Part shown: positions 29,485 through 37,697 of the stretch, piece after piece | How positions within the stretch are numbered: position 1 is the stretch's first letter | Layout: each line of letters begins with the position of its first letter | NCBI GenBank assembly: GCA_938006335.1 | Contig: CALLMF010000008.1 | Coordinates: forward strand, 1-64,000 | Direction: 5' to 3' | DNA: 64,000 bases | From: an uncultured Granulosicoccaceae bacterium | Lineage (GTDB): Bacteria; Pseudomonadota; Gammaproteobacteria; Granulosicoccales; Granulosicoccaceae | Notes under the pieces: generated by a model | Databases searched by the model: none | The model's input: only the letters and a program-made list of their open reading frames with translations | What the model was told of the DNA's origin: nothing | Position numbers and translations under genes: made by a program

Positions 29485-29507
29485 CTAACAGCCTACGGAC
29501 CTGTTAG
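29485..29507 (-). terminator. Inverted repeat at the 3' end of the astacin gene
   Basis: CTAACAG at 29485-29491 and CTGTTAG at 29501-29507 form a perfect 7-bp stem around nine bases, overlapping the stop codon of the protease gene. A smaller CTCC/GGAG hairpin follows immediately. No T run is present, so termination strength is doubtful. Confidence 0.35.
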
Positions 29508-31048
29508 TTCAGTACGAGTGCCGGGCGACCGGCATTGCGGCGACGCAAACCAGCGACCAGACCGGCCATGACCAACAGCCATCCGCCAGCAACGCCGCCC
29601 CCACCGTTCGAGCCCAAGGCCGCGCCGAGTGCCGGGCTTGACGAATCAGCGGTGTTGGCTTGCTCGCTTGTGATGCTCTCCTTGTTGCCCTCTGGCTCGT
29701 CGGCCGAATCCTGGGTGGTGTTGTTGCCACCGTTTGCGGCGGTGTTGTTCTGGCCGCTATCCGATTGTGATGCTTGCTCTTCAACACCGTCGTTGTAGAG
29801 ATTGTTGGTGCTGTCGAGATCCTGGGTTCTGGATGTCAGGTTTGCGGCCAGATCATCGATGGTTGCGCTGCCCGGGTTTGCGGTCAGCTCGAATGTCGTG
29901 GTTTCCCCTGCGCCGAGAACGCTGGAGTCACACGACAGAATCGCTGCACTGATCGAGCAATCCCAGCCGCTGTTCTGGCTGATGGTCAGCCATTGCGCGT
30001 CGCTGGCCAGCTCAACTTCGATGTTCAGCAAGCTGGCACCGAGTGATCCCAAGTTGGTCACGGCCACATCGATCACCATGCCATCGAACGCCGTTCCATC
30101 GTCTGTCTGCAGTGTGCGGTTGACGGCCCCCACAGAAAGGTCGAGATCGGTGGCGTACATGCGGTTGATGGTCGCGATGTCCAGCCCACTCAAGCCATCG
30201 CGTTGACCGATGTTGATGCCATCCGGAGCTTCGATCGTCTTGTTGCCATTACGGCTGAAGAAGTACTCGCCGTAGTGCATGATAGAACCGTAGTCGTAGT
30301 CACCGTAGTGTGCGGTATTCGCTGTCAGGATCTCGAAGTTTCCACGATTCCTTTCAATCACGTCGTCGAACTTGACGGTGATGAAGTTGTCGCGGTCACG
30401 TCGGGTGTGCTCGTGATACAGACCGATGACATGAGCGAGTTCGTGGATGATGCTGCCGGTGGAGCAGTTCTCAATGAAGATGTCCTGCTCTTCCAGGTCG
30501 GTCCGTCCGACGTAGGATGCACAGCCGCCTATGGGGCGAAAAATCAACCGGGTTGAATGACCGTCGTCCGCGCCAGCTTCCACAAACAAGATGCGAGTCT
30601 TGTCGTGATAGTGCGCGATCGCAAGCGCAACCGATTCGCGTTGCTCATCGGTGATGCCTGCGTCGAAGCTGTAAGGGATGACGCCGTTCGGCCAACGCTC
30701 GAGAAGACGATCGTGGCCAAAACCGCGTAGCGATGCCGCCTTGCCACCATCGGTATTGGCTGGAGCAACAATGATGTCTCCCTCGATAACGAACAAGTCG
30801 CCGGTGCTGCCGTTGGAGTCAGCGGTAGTTGTGCGCGTCGTATTGACGTGCGGCTGATACTCTTCGGCGCCTTGCAGTGTTGATGCGTTTGCTGCACTCG
30901 CCGTGCTCAGCGCACACGCAACTGCACCGACAACAAGGCTACGACCGAGTGGTGCACTGATCCGGTCTACCGCCTGAACACAGTTCAGGTAGGTAGCGGG
31001 GCGCAACGTGTCTATGCACGCAAGCGACAGGTTCATGGACGTTCTCAC
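29504..31048 (-). CDS. Secreted astacin-type (M12A) zinc metalloprotease with GlyGly-CTERM tail
   Basis: A 514-residue exported endopeptidase. The N-terminus has a long signal region (hydrophobic core SLVVGAVACALSTASAANA). The catalytic domain spans about 115-315: the astacin zinc motif HELAHVIGLYHEH starts at H202 (HExxHxxGxxHE) and the Met-turn is SIMHY at 255-259. A DUF11-like or immunoglobulin-like stretch follows, then a Ser/Asn/Thr/Gln-rich linker. The extreme C-terminus holds a Gly-rich run, a hydrophobic helix (WLLVMAGLVAGL) and RRR: a GlyGly-CTERM sorting signal, which in other proteobacteria is processed by rhombosortase on type II secretion substrates. No rhombosortase gene is in this window. 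The role is probably degradation of extracellular protein. Confidence 0.88.
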   Translation of the reverse strand: MRTSMNLSLACIDTLRPATYLNCVQAVDRISAPLGRSLVVGAVACALSTASAANASTLQGAEEYQPHVNTTRTTTADSNGSTGDLFVIEGDIIVAPANTDGGKAASLRGFGHDRLLERWPNGVIPYSFDAGITDEQRESVALAIAHYHDKTRILFVEAGADDGHSTRLIFRPIGGCASYVGRTDLEEQDIFIENCSTGSIIHELAHVIGLYHEHTRRDRDNFITVKFDDVIERNRGNFEILTANTAHYGDYDYGSIMHYGEYFFSRNGNKTIEAPDGINIGQRDGLSGLDIATINRMYATDLDLSVGAVNRTLQTDDGTAFDGMVIDVAVTNLGSLGASLLNIEVELASDAQWLTISQNSGWDCSISAAILSCDSSVLGAGETTTFELTANPGSATIDDLAANLTSRTQDLDSTNNLYNDGVEEQASQSDSGQNNTAANGGNNTTQDSADEPEGNKESITSEQANTADSSSPALGAALGSNGGGGVAGGWLLVMAGLVAGLRRRNAGRPALVLN

Positions 31049-31491
31049 TATTTATTATTGTTTTTATGCAGTGACGTCGAGGTCCTTGCCCAACAGGTAT
31101 CGTCTGCGCTGATTGTGTCCTGTTGGTGACAATTCACGCTATCGGGATCGGCTAATGCCAGCTTGCAGACCATGTCTCGCAAAGCATGAGTTACGCGATG
31201 TAACGTGAACGCGGTCTGTGATCCAGTGCACGCCAAATAGGCTTAACTGTCGGGATTTCTTACCGACAGAGCAGCGCTGCGCTCGTATTCCGGACCCGTT
31301 TGGTGGATGGCAGGGCACGCAAGCGATCCAGCACGGCGGCATCGGAGTCAACAATGTGCACTGTGGCCGTGCCGCTGAGCGGACTGTCGCTCACCACGGT
31401 GACATTTGGCTCCTGGGCTGCAAAATCGTGCAGTGCCTCATGGGCCGCGAGTGCTAGTCTACCGCCATCCTCCCGTACCCACGCTCGGTCA
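31049..31491. other. Gap with possible unrecognised small gene on the - strand
   Basis: The part next to the astacin gene should hold its promoter; I see no clear boxes. On the - strand, 31260-31490 is an open frame with protein-like content (DGGRLALAAHEALHDFAAQE, later VLDRLRALPSTKRVRNTSAA). The opposite-strand frame there is Ser/Ala-rich, as expected of a shadow. However, no in-frame start codon lies inside the gap; the frame continues open into the start of the MFS gene, where ATG is found only within that gene. It may be a truncated gene tail. I do not recognise a family, and I leave it as undecided. Confidence 0.3.
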
Positions 31492-32736
31492 ATGAATACA
31501 CTGCGCGCCTCGCCATTGTCTGGCAGTGCCCGAGCGGTTCTTCTGGTGATCGTTGCCGGATGCCTCATTGCGGCCATCGGGTTTGGTGCGCGCTCCGCGC
31601 TTGGCTTGTTTCTCGAGCCCATCACGGCAACTCGTGGATTCTCCCGTCAGACCTTCGGCCTGGCCCTGGCACTGCAAAACCTGTTCTGGGGACTTGGCCT
31701 GCCACTTGCCGGGGCTCTGGCCGATCGGTTCGGTGCGACATGGATCATCACTGCAGGGGCGCTGATGTACGCTCTCGGTCTCTGGGGGATGTCCGTGGCC
31801 GACACCGCAGCAAGCTTCCACGTGTTTGCGGGAGTGCTCGCGGGTCTGGGTGTCGCGTTCTCTGCGTTTTCGCTGGCGTTGGCCGCCATGGTGCGTGTGG
31901 TAGGGCCCGAGCGGCGCACCATGGTGCTTGGACTGGGTACTGCAGCGGGGTCTGCCGGGCAGGTGGTCTTTGCTCCGATCACGCAGGGGTTCATTGCGAC
32001 GCTTGGTTGGTCCACGGCCTTGTCGTCGCTAGGCTTGATCGTATTGGCCATGGCGCCGCTCGCCTTCGTGCTGCCACGCATGTCCGTGCCGCAGGCGAGT
32101 CAAGGACGAGCGCAGGCCGAGCAGACGCTGCGCGATGCTCTGATCGAGGCGGCTCGTCATCGCGGGTACGTCCTGCTGACCATCGGATTTTTCGTGTGTG
32201 GATTTCATGTGGCCTTCATCACCGTGCATTTCCCGGCGTACGTGCGTGATGTGGGTCTCGATCCGATCGTGGGTGCCTGGGCACTGTCCCTGATCGGTCT
32301 GCTGAACATTGTCGGTTCACTGGGTGCGGGCATCGTCGGCCAGCGGTTCAGCAAGCGGCTCGGGCTTTCGGGTATTTACTTCCTCCGCGCCTTGACGATA
32401 CTGGCGCTGATCTTCGCACCGAAGACCACGTTCACCATTCTTGCCTTTGCATCGATGATGGGTCTGCTGTGGTTGTCCACGGTGCCATTGACCACGGGCC
32501 TGATTGCCGATGTCTTCGGTGTGCGTTACATGGCCACCTTGTTCGGCATCGTGTTTCTCAGCCACCAGCTTGGTAGTTTTCTCGGCGTATGGCTTGGGGG
32601 TGCCCTGTACGACAATACGGGGAGCTACGATGGCATGTGGTGGGCCGGAGTTGCACTAGGTCTTGCAGCAGCACTCATCCATCTGCCGATTGATGAACAA
32701 CCGCTACCCAGACTCAGGGCCGCTCCTGTTGCATGA
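31492..32736 (+). CDS. Major facilitator superfamily transporter
   Basis: A twelve-helix inner-membrane carrier of 414 residues. The helix 2-3 loop reads GALADRFGATW, and the N-terminal helix carries IGFGARSALGLFLEPITATRG, resembling the monocarboxylate/oxalate:formate branch. ATG 31492 is chosen because it lies just before the first hydrophobic segment; the frame is open upstream to 31300, but that part is Ser-rich and looks like the shadow of the opposite strand. The 3' end overlaps the convergent malQ gene by 23 bases. The cargo is unknown. Confidence 0.88.
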   Translation: MNTLRASPLSGSARAVLLVIVAGCLIAAIGFGARSALGLFLEPITATRGFSRQTFGLALALQNLFWGLGLPLAGALADRFGATWIITAGALMYALGLWGMSVADTAASFHVFAGVLAGLGVAFSAFSLALAAMVRVVGPERRTMVLGLGTAAGSAGQVVFAPITQGFIATLGWSTALSSLGLIVLAMAPLAFVLPRMSVPQASQGRAQAEQTLRDALIEAARHRGYVLLTIGFFVCGFHVAFITVHFPAYVRDVGLDPIVGAWALSLIGLLNIVGSLGAGIVGQRFSKRLGLSGIYFLRALTILALIFAPKTTFTILAFASMMGLLWLSTVPLTTGLIADVFGVRYMATLFGIVFLSHQLGSFLGVWLGGALYDNTGSYDGMWWAGVALGLAAALIHLPIDEQPLPRLRAAPVA

Positions 32737-34942
32737 GCTGCGAGGTCTCGAGGAAGCGAGGATCGTAGACCCATTGATCAACCGGTAGCTCAAGCCGCCT
32801 GCGCCAGTTGGGGTAGCGATCGCGGTCAGTGCCGGGAAGATTCATCTGCTCGGTCGCGCCAAGCAGATCCTCGACGTTGATGACCAGAAGGCGCGACGCG
32901 GTACGTGCCAGGTACTGGTGTACTGCGTCGATCAGTCGCCGGTCCATGCTGACAGCGTCTGGTTGCGTCGGATCGATGCCCTCGGGTAGCAGGCCCTCTT
33001 CGGCCAGGGCCGCGAGTAGTCGATACCGATCTGCAACCCGGTCGTTGCGTTGTCGGTCGTGCATCTGTTGTGAGGGAAAGAGGTTACGCTCGGCTCTACA
33101 ATCGATGTCCACGCCGTTCCAGAATCCGGTGAGCGTTGGCAGATCGTGGGTGTTGGCTCCGACCAATGCGGTGTCGGCGTACTCGTGGGGCTTGCGGAAA
33201 CCATGATCGCCGTCGTAGTGCTTTTCGAAGTACATCAGCCGATAGGACAACACTCCGGCTTGTTGGAGCCGTTCGCGAAAGCCGTCGGGGACGGTTCCCA
33301 GATCTTCCCCGATGATGATGCAGCCGGCGCGTACACTCTCGATGGCAAGCACAGCGAGCATCTCGTCCAGCTTGTTGCCAACGTAGGCGCCATCGGTAGG
33401 TAAGCCTCCAGCGGGGATGCAGAACAGACGGGCCAGTCCCATGACGTGATCGATGCGCAATGCACCTGCGGCGCTCATGTTGGATCGCAGCATCGTACGA
33501 AATGGCGCGTAGCCGCGTTGCGAGAGTTCACGAGGGTTCATCGGGGGTAATCCCCAGTCCTGCCCGTTGACGCTGAAATCGTCCGGTGGTGCGCCCACAT
33601 GTACGCCATGCATGTAGACACTCTGGTCCATCCACGCATCGGCCCCGTTGGCCGCGATACCCACCGCAAGGTCGCGATACAAGCCGACATCAAGGTCAAG
33701 TTCGCTAGCAAGCTCCGCCGCAGAATCCAGCTGGCTTGCGGCAACCCATTGCAGCCAGCTGAAATAACGCACGCGTGTGGCGTGGCTGGCAACGAGCTCT
33801 GCAACGGTTGCCGAACCCGGGTCTCGCCATTCTGCATCCCAGCGGCGCCAGTCCGATCTCGGTGAGTCGGTGGTGCTGGTATCAAGCTCGCGCAGCAGCT
33901 CGAAGCTTGCATAGTCGTGCAGGGACTTGTCTTGCTCGGACAGCCAGTGATCAAAACGGCTGCGCTCGGCCTCGCAATCAGGATGCGAGTCGAAGACCGC
34001 GAATGCCGCCTCGAGACGCTGGTGCTTGTAGTTCGCCATGCTCGAGTAGTCGACCAGCTCGCTGTCGGTCGACGGGCGCGTTCCGGCTACCGCCGGGTCT
34101 ATCAAAGCGTGTCCGGGGGTGCGGTCAAGATCGATATACAGCGGGTTCAGGAACACCCGGCTCGACGGGCTGTAAGGACTTGCCTCCTCGGGGGCGTGTG
34201 CAAACAGGGCATGCAGCGGGTTGATGCCAAGGATGTCTGCCCCGAGCGCATGTGTGGCCTTTACCGCCTGCAAGAGATCTCCAAAATCTCCGGCGCCGGC
34301 ATTGCGTGCGGACTGCATCGCATACAGCTGGATGGACAGGCCCCAGCCGCGACCGTCACCGGTTCCTGCTGTGGATTCATGACAGCGTCGCGGCGCGACG
34401 ATCATATGGGCGTCGCAGGACGCGCCGCCGCTGGTGACCACCAGCTGGTGGTAGCCGATGGGCAGGGCGGGCAGGCCCAGCCAGCGCAGCTGCAATCGGC
34501 GTTCGTCGATGACAGCGTGAGAGTCTCCGACGCCGCCGCCGTCCACGCCAGCCATTGCGAGGTGGGTAGCGGCTGTACTGCCGCGGAGCAGCTCGCCGTT
34601 TTCCAGAGTGACTGTCCAGTCAAGTGGTGTGTTCAGCTGAGCTGCTTCGACCACGTACTCGATACCCGATGCTTCACCGTCGTACACCACGCGAACGGCA
34701 GGCAGAGCGCGCTGCCAGGTGGCTTGTTGTTCTTGGCAAAGGGCCTGCGCGATGTCCTCGTCACTTGCGTCGAGCTGTGCAAGCACGCCGAGGGCAGCAA
34801 GCAGGTGTCGCAGGCTCTGTTCGCTCACCACATGGTGGTTGCCAAGACTGTCCCACCAGTCGAGTTCGATCCCGCAGGTCGCCGCGAGCTGCCCGAGATC
34901 ATCGTGCTGGTTGCCCGCACCGCTTTCTGAATCAAGACTCAT
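32714..34942 (-). CDS. malQ: 4-alpha-glucanotransferase (amylomaltase)
   Basis: A GH77 enzyme that transfers glucan segments between maltodextrins in the cytosol. A non-catalytic N-terminal part (residues 1-170) precedes a GH77 barrel. Visible are the segment ILGINPLHALFAHAP, PYSPSSRVFLNPLYIDL, the nucleophile Asp in GALRIDHVMGLARLF (near residue 495), the acid/base Glu in IIGEDLGTVPDGF, and TALVGANTHDLPTLTGFWNG. The length of 742 residues is a little over that of E. coli MalQ (694). It stands alone: no glycogen or maltose genes are nearby. Its 3' end overlaps that of the MFS gene by 23 bases. Confidence 0.93.
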   Translation of the reverse strand: MSLDSESGAGNQHDDLGQLAATCGIELDWWDSLGNHHVVSEQSLRHLLAALGVLAQLDASDEDIAQALCQEQQATWQRALPAVRVVYDGEASGIEYVVEAAQLNTPLDWTVTLENGELLRGSTAATHLAMAGVDGGGVGDSHAVIDERRLQLRWLGLPALPIGYHQLVVTSGGASCDAHMIVAPRRCHESTAGTGDGRGWGLSIQLYAMQSARNAGAGDFGDLLQAVKATHALGADILGINPLHALFAHAPEEASPYSPSSRVFLNPLYIDLDRTPGHALIDPAVAGTRPSTDSELVDYSSMANYKHQRLEAAFAVFDSHPDCEAERSRFDHWLSEQDKSLHDYASFELLRELDTSTTDSPRSDWRRWDAEWRDPGSATVAELVASHATRVRYFSWLQWVAASQLDSAAELASELDLDVGLYRDLAVGIAANGADAWMDQSVYMHGVHVGAPPDDFSVNGQDWGLPPMNPRELSQRGYAPFRTMLRSNMSAAGALRIDHVMGLARLFCIPAGGLPTDGAYVGNKLDEMLAVLAIESVRAGCIIIGEDLGTVPDGFRERLQQAGVLSYRLMYFEKHYDGDHGFRKPHEYADTALVGANTHDLPTLTGFWNGVDIDCRAERNLFPSQQMHDRQRNDRVADRYRLLAALAEEGLLPEGIDPTQPDAVSMDRRLIDAVHQYLARTASRLLVINVEDLLGATEQMNLPGTDRDRYPNWRRRLELPVDQWVYDPRFLETSQLMQQERP

Positions 34943-35070
34943 GGAATATAAGTGTAGATCGTGGGGGGCTTGTCCCTGCCCACTTGTGAATTACGCCATG
35001 TGATGCAAGTACCGTGACGTTATCTGCATACACTAGGCCCGTCACCGCCGCCTGCCGATCGCTCGCCTCC

Positions 35071-36645
35071 ATGGATCCAGTTGTCATCGCGCTCGCCTTT
35101 GTTGCTGGTGTTGTCGCACGCCACGTCGGGCTTCCGCCTTTGCTGGGCTTCATGCTGGCGGGGTTTACCGGTCACGCGCTCGGCTTCGGGAGCCTGGAGG
35201 GCCTGGCGCCGATCGCCGATGCGGGGATCCTGCTACTGCTGTTTACCATCGGGCTGAAGCTGGACCCGCGCGATCTCAAGCCTCGCTACGTCTGGGGATC
35301 AGCGCTGATCCACGTGGTGGTGGTCGTGCCGCTGACAGCGGCTGTGCTCGCCTTGCTGTCCACCTTGTATCATCCATTGAGCCTCGGCAGCTCCGAGGCG
35401 GCATGGACCCTGGCCTTCGCCTTGTCGTTCTCCAGCACAGTGCTTGCGATCAAGCTGTTTGATGATCGGCAAGAGAACTCGAGCTTCTACGCACGTATCG
35501 CCATCGGTGTGCTGGTTGTCCAGGATGTGCTTGCCGTGGTGTACATCGTCTTCACGTCCGGGCAGTGGCCGTCACCCTGGGCACTCGCCTTGTTTGCTGT
35601 TCCCTTTGCAGGTCCGCTTGCTCGCAGGCTCTTGCCAGCCGTTGGACATGGGGAGCTGCTCCTGCTCACTGGCGTGGTGTGTACCTTCGGGTTTGGTGCC
35701 TTGTTCGAGGTTGCCGGGCTCAAGGACGGGCTGGGGGCGCTGGTGGGTGGCATGCTGGTGCGCTATTGGCATTCTGGCAAGGCAGCCGAGCTGTATCGGC
35801 AGCTGGCCGGTCTCAAGGACCTGCTGTTGGTCGGTTTTTTTGTTCAGATCGGTTACTACGGCTTGCCATCATCGGAGGTGCTCGTGGTCGCTGGGATGAT
35901 TGCGGGGCTCACCTTGTTACGCCCATTGGTGTACTTCACGTTGTTCACCCGCTTCGGTCTGCGCGCCAGGACCAGCTGGCTGGGTTCCCTGTCCCTGTTC
36001 AGCTACAGCGAATTCGGTTTGATCGTGGCAGCTATCGCGATCGAATCCGAGGTCTTGCAGCCAGTGTGGATGACCACACTCGCGCTCGCGCTGGCGTTTT
36101 CCTACGGCTTGTCCATTCCGGCCAACCGGATTGCGCACGAGATGTTTCGCCGCCATGAGGCTCGCTTGTCGCGGCACGAGCGTGCCGAGCGTTTGCCCGA
36201 GGAGCGGATTGGTTCGCTGGGCAGCGCGCGTGCGGTGGTCCTCGGCATGGGGCGTGTAGGTCGCGGGGCCTACGACTCCTTGCGCAAGGAATGGCCGTCA
36301 GTGGTCGGGGTGGAAGAGAACACCGCCCAACTCGAGCGCCAGCGTGCTGCGGGTTATCACTGCGTCCACGGAGATGCCTCGGACCGGGACTTCTGGGAAC
36401 GTACGGGACTTGCCCGGCGCGAGTTCATCCTGGTGAGCCTGAGTGGACATCAGGAGCACCTTGCGGTGGCGCGACTCGCTCGAGAGTTGGGATTTACCGG
36501 CACCCTCGCCATCGCAGCACGTTTCCCCGATCACGCCGAGGAGCTGGAAGCGCTCGGTTGTGTTGCCTATTATCTCTACGCTGACGTGGGCGGCGACTTC
36601 GCCGCGCATTCGCTTGCCGCTCATCGAAACACGCTTCCTGCATGA
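35071..36645 (+). CDS. CPA2 monovalent cation:proton antiporter with TrkA-N (RCK) domain
   Basis: An inner-membrane Kef/YbaL-type antiporter. The product of 524 residues has about 12 hydrophobic helices up to residue ~370 (GLPPLLGFMLAGFTGHALGF; GILLLLFTIGLKLDPRDL is the family segment) and then a cytoplasmic Rossmann-fold domain from about 385 with VVLGMGRVGRGAYDSL, which senses nucleotide or ligand. ATG 35071 begins just before helix 1; the frame is open further upstream without a clear start. The stop overlaps the ATG of the M19 dipeptidase (ATGA). The transported ion (K+ or Na+) cannot be decided. It is smaller than KefB/KefC and lacks their quinone-reductase partner here. Confidence 0.9.
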   Translation: MDPVVIALAFVAGVVARHVGLPPLLGFMLAGFTGHALGFGSLEGLAPIADAGILLLLFTIGLKLDPRDLKPRYVWGSALIHVVVVVPLTAAVLALLSTLYHPLSLGSSEAAWTLAFALSFSSTVLAIKLFDDRQENSSFYARIAIGVLVVQDVLAVVYIVFTSGQWPSPWALALFAVPFAGPLARRLLPAVGHGELLLLTGVVCTFGFGALFEVAGLKDGLGALVGGMLVRYWHSGKAAELYRQLAGLKDLLLVGFFVQIGYYGLPSSEVLVVAGMIAGLTLLRPLVYFTLFTRFGLRARTSWLGSLSLFSYSEFGLIVAAIAIESEVLQPVWMTTLALALAFSYGLSIPANRIAHEMFRRHEARLSRHERAERLPEERIGSLGSARAVVLGMGRVGRGAYDSLRKEWPSVVGVEENTAQLERQRAAGYHCVHGDASDRDFWERTGLARREFILVSLSGHQEHLAVARLARELGFTGTLAIAARFPDHAEELEALGCVAYYLYADVGGDFAAHSLAAHRNTLPA

Positions 36646-37697
36646 GTACAGAACGGCCCGTTGTTTTCGATGGCCACAACGATGTGCTGACCCGTTTGAT
36701 GCGGGCGGGCGGTTTACCTGCTGCGCAGCAGTTTGTTGATGGCAGCCCATTCCATGTTGATTTGCCCAAAGCTCGCGAGGGTGGATTCGGCGGTGGCTTC
36801 TTTGCCGTGTGGGTAGCGTCGCCCAGCGGCGCCGGTGATCCGTTTCTGGCAATGGCGGACGGCAGCTACGACCTGCCATTGCCGCCTCCGCTTTCTGCCG
36901 AGGAAGCACTGGACGACGTGTTTGCAGAGATCTCCATTCTGATCCGGCTGGAGGAGCTCGGGGCGCTGTCGATTTGCACGTCGGTGTCTGCACTGCGATC
37001 CTGCCTTGCCGAAGGCAGGATCGCCGCGATTCTCCACCTCGAAGGTGCGGAGGCGATAGACGGGGATCTTCATGTGCTTGACGTGCTCTATCGGGCCGGC
37101 TTGCGTTCGCTAGGTCCCGTGTGGAGTCGCAATACACGCTTTGCTGACGGCGTGCCGTTTCGCTTTCCGTCGTCACCGGATATCGGCAATGGACTCACCG
37201 AGGACGGTGTTCGCTTGATCAAGCGGTGCAATGAGCTCGGCATCATGGTGGACCTGTCCCATCTCAACGAAAGAGGGTTTGATGATGCGGCCGCGTTGAG
37301 CAATGCGCCGCTGGTCGCCACACATTCGAACGCACATGCGGTCTGTCCGCACGCGCGCAACCTCACCGATCGACAACTTGACGTCATTGCGGCGAGCGGT
37401 GGGGTCGTAGGCTTGAATTTTGCCGGCGCATTTCTGCGTGAGGACGGCCGAATGCGATCCGACGTATCAGACAGCGTGATACTGCGACATCTTGATCATC
37501 TGCTCCATCATCTGGGCGAGGACGGTGTCGCGATAGGCTCGGACTTCGACGGCGCGGTTGTACCGTCGCAAATCAAGGACGTGTCGGGTTTGCCGGTGTT
37601 GATCGATGTCATGCGTGCGCACGGCTACGGCGACACTCTGGTCGAGAAGATCTGCCACAAAAACTGGCTCAATCTACTCGAGCGCACCTGGCGCTGA
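36642..37697 (+). CDS. Membrane dipeptidase family (M19) peptidase
   Basis: A zinc dipeptidase of the renal dipeptidase type, which hydrolyses dipeptides and sometimes D-amino-acid-containing or dehydro-dipeptides. Metal ligands are visible as FDGHNDVL (HxD), the Glu in LHLEGAEAI, VATHSNAHAV (His), NLTDRQLDVI and the C-terminal GSDFDGA. The product is 351 residues with no signal peptide, so it is cytosolic. It is translationally coupled to the antiporter gene upstream, and its 3' end overlaps that of the convergent S9 peptidase by 24 bases. With the S9, M42 and astacin genes it points to peptide scavenging. Confidence 0.92.
   Translation: MSTERPVVFDGHNDVLTRLMRAGGLPAAQQFVDGSPFHVDLPKAREGGFGGGFFAVWVASPSGAGDPFLAMADGSYDLPLPPPLSAEEALDDVFAEISILIRLEELGALSICTSVSALRSCLAEGRIAAILHLEGAEAIDGDLHVLDVLYRAGLRSLGPVWSRNTRFADGVPFRFPSSPDIGNGLTEDGVRLIKRCNELGIMVDLSHLNERGFDDAAALSNAPLVATHSNAHAVCPHARNLTDRQLDVIAASGGVVGLNFAGAFLREDGRMRSDVSDSVILRHLDHLLHHLGEDGVAIGSDFDGAVVPSQIKDVSGLPVLIDVMRAHGYGDTLVEKICHKNWLNLLERTWR

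Noticed and set aside
36298..37176. 292-codon - strand frame across the antiporter/dipeptidase junction
   Set aside because: Arg/Pro/His-rich shadow of two well-supported + strand genes.
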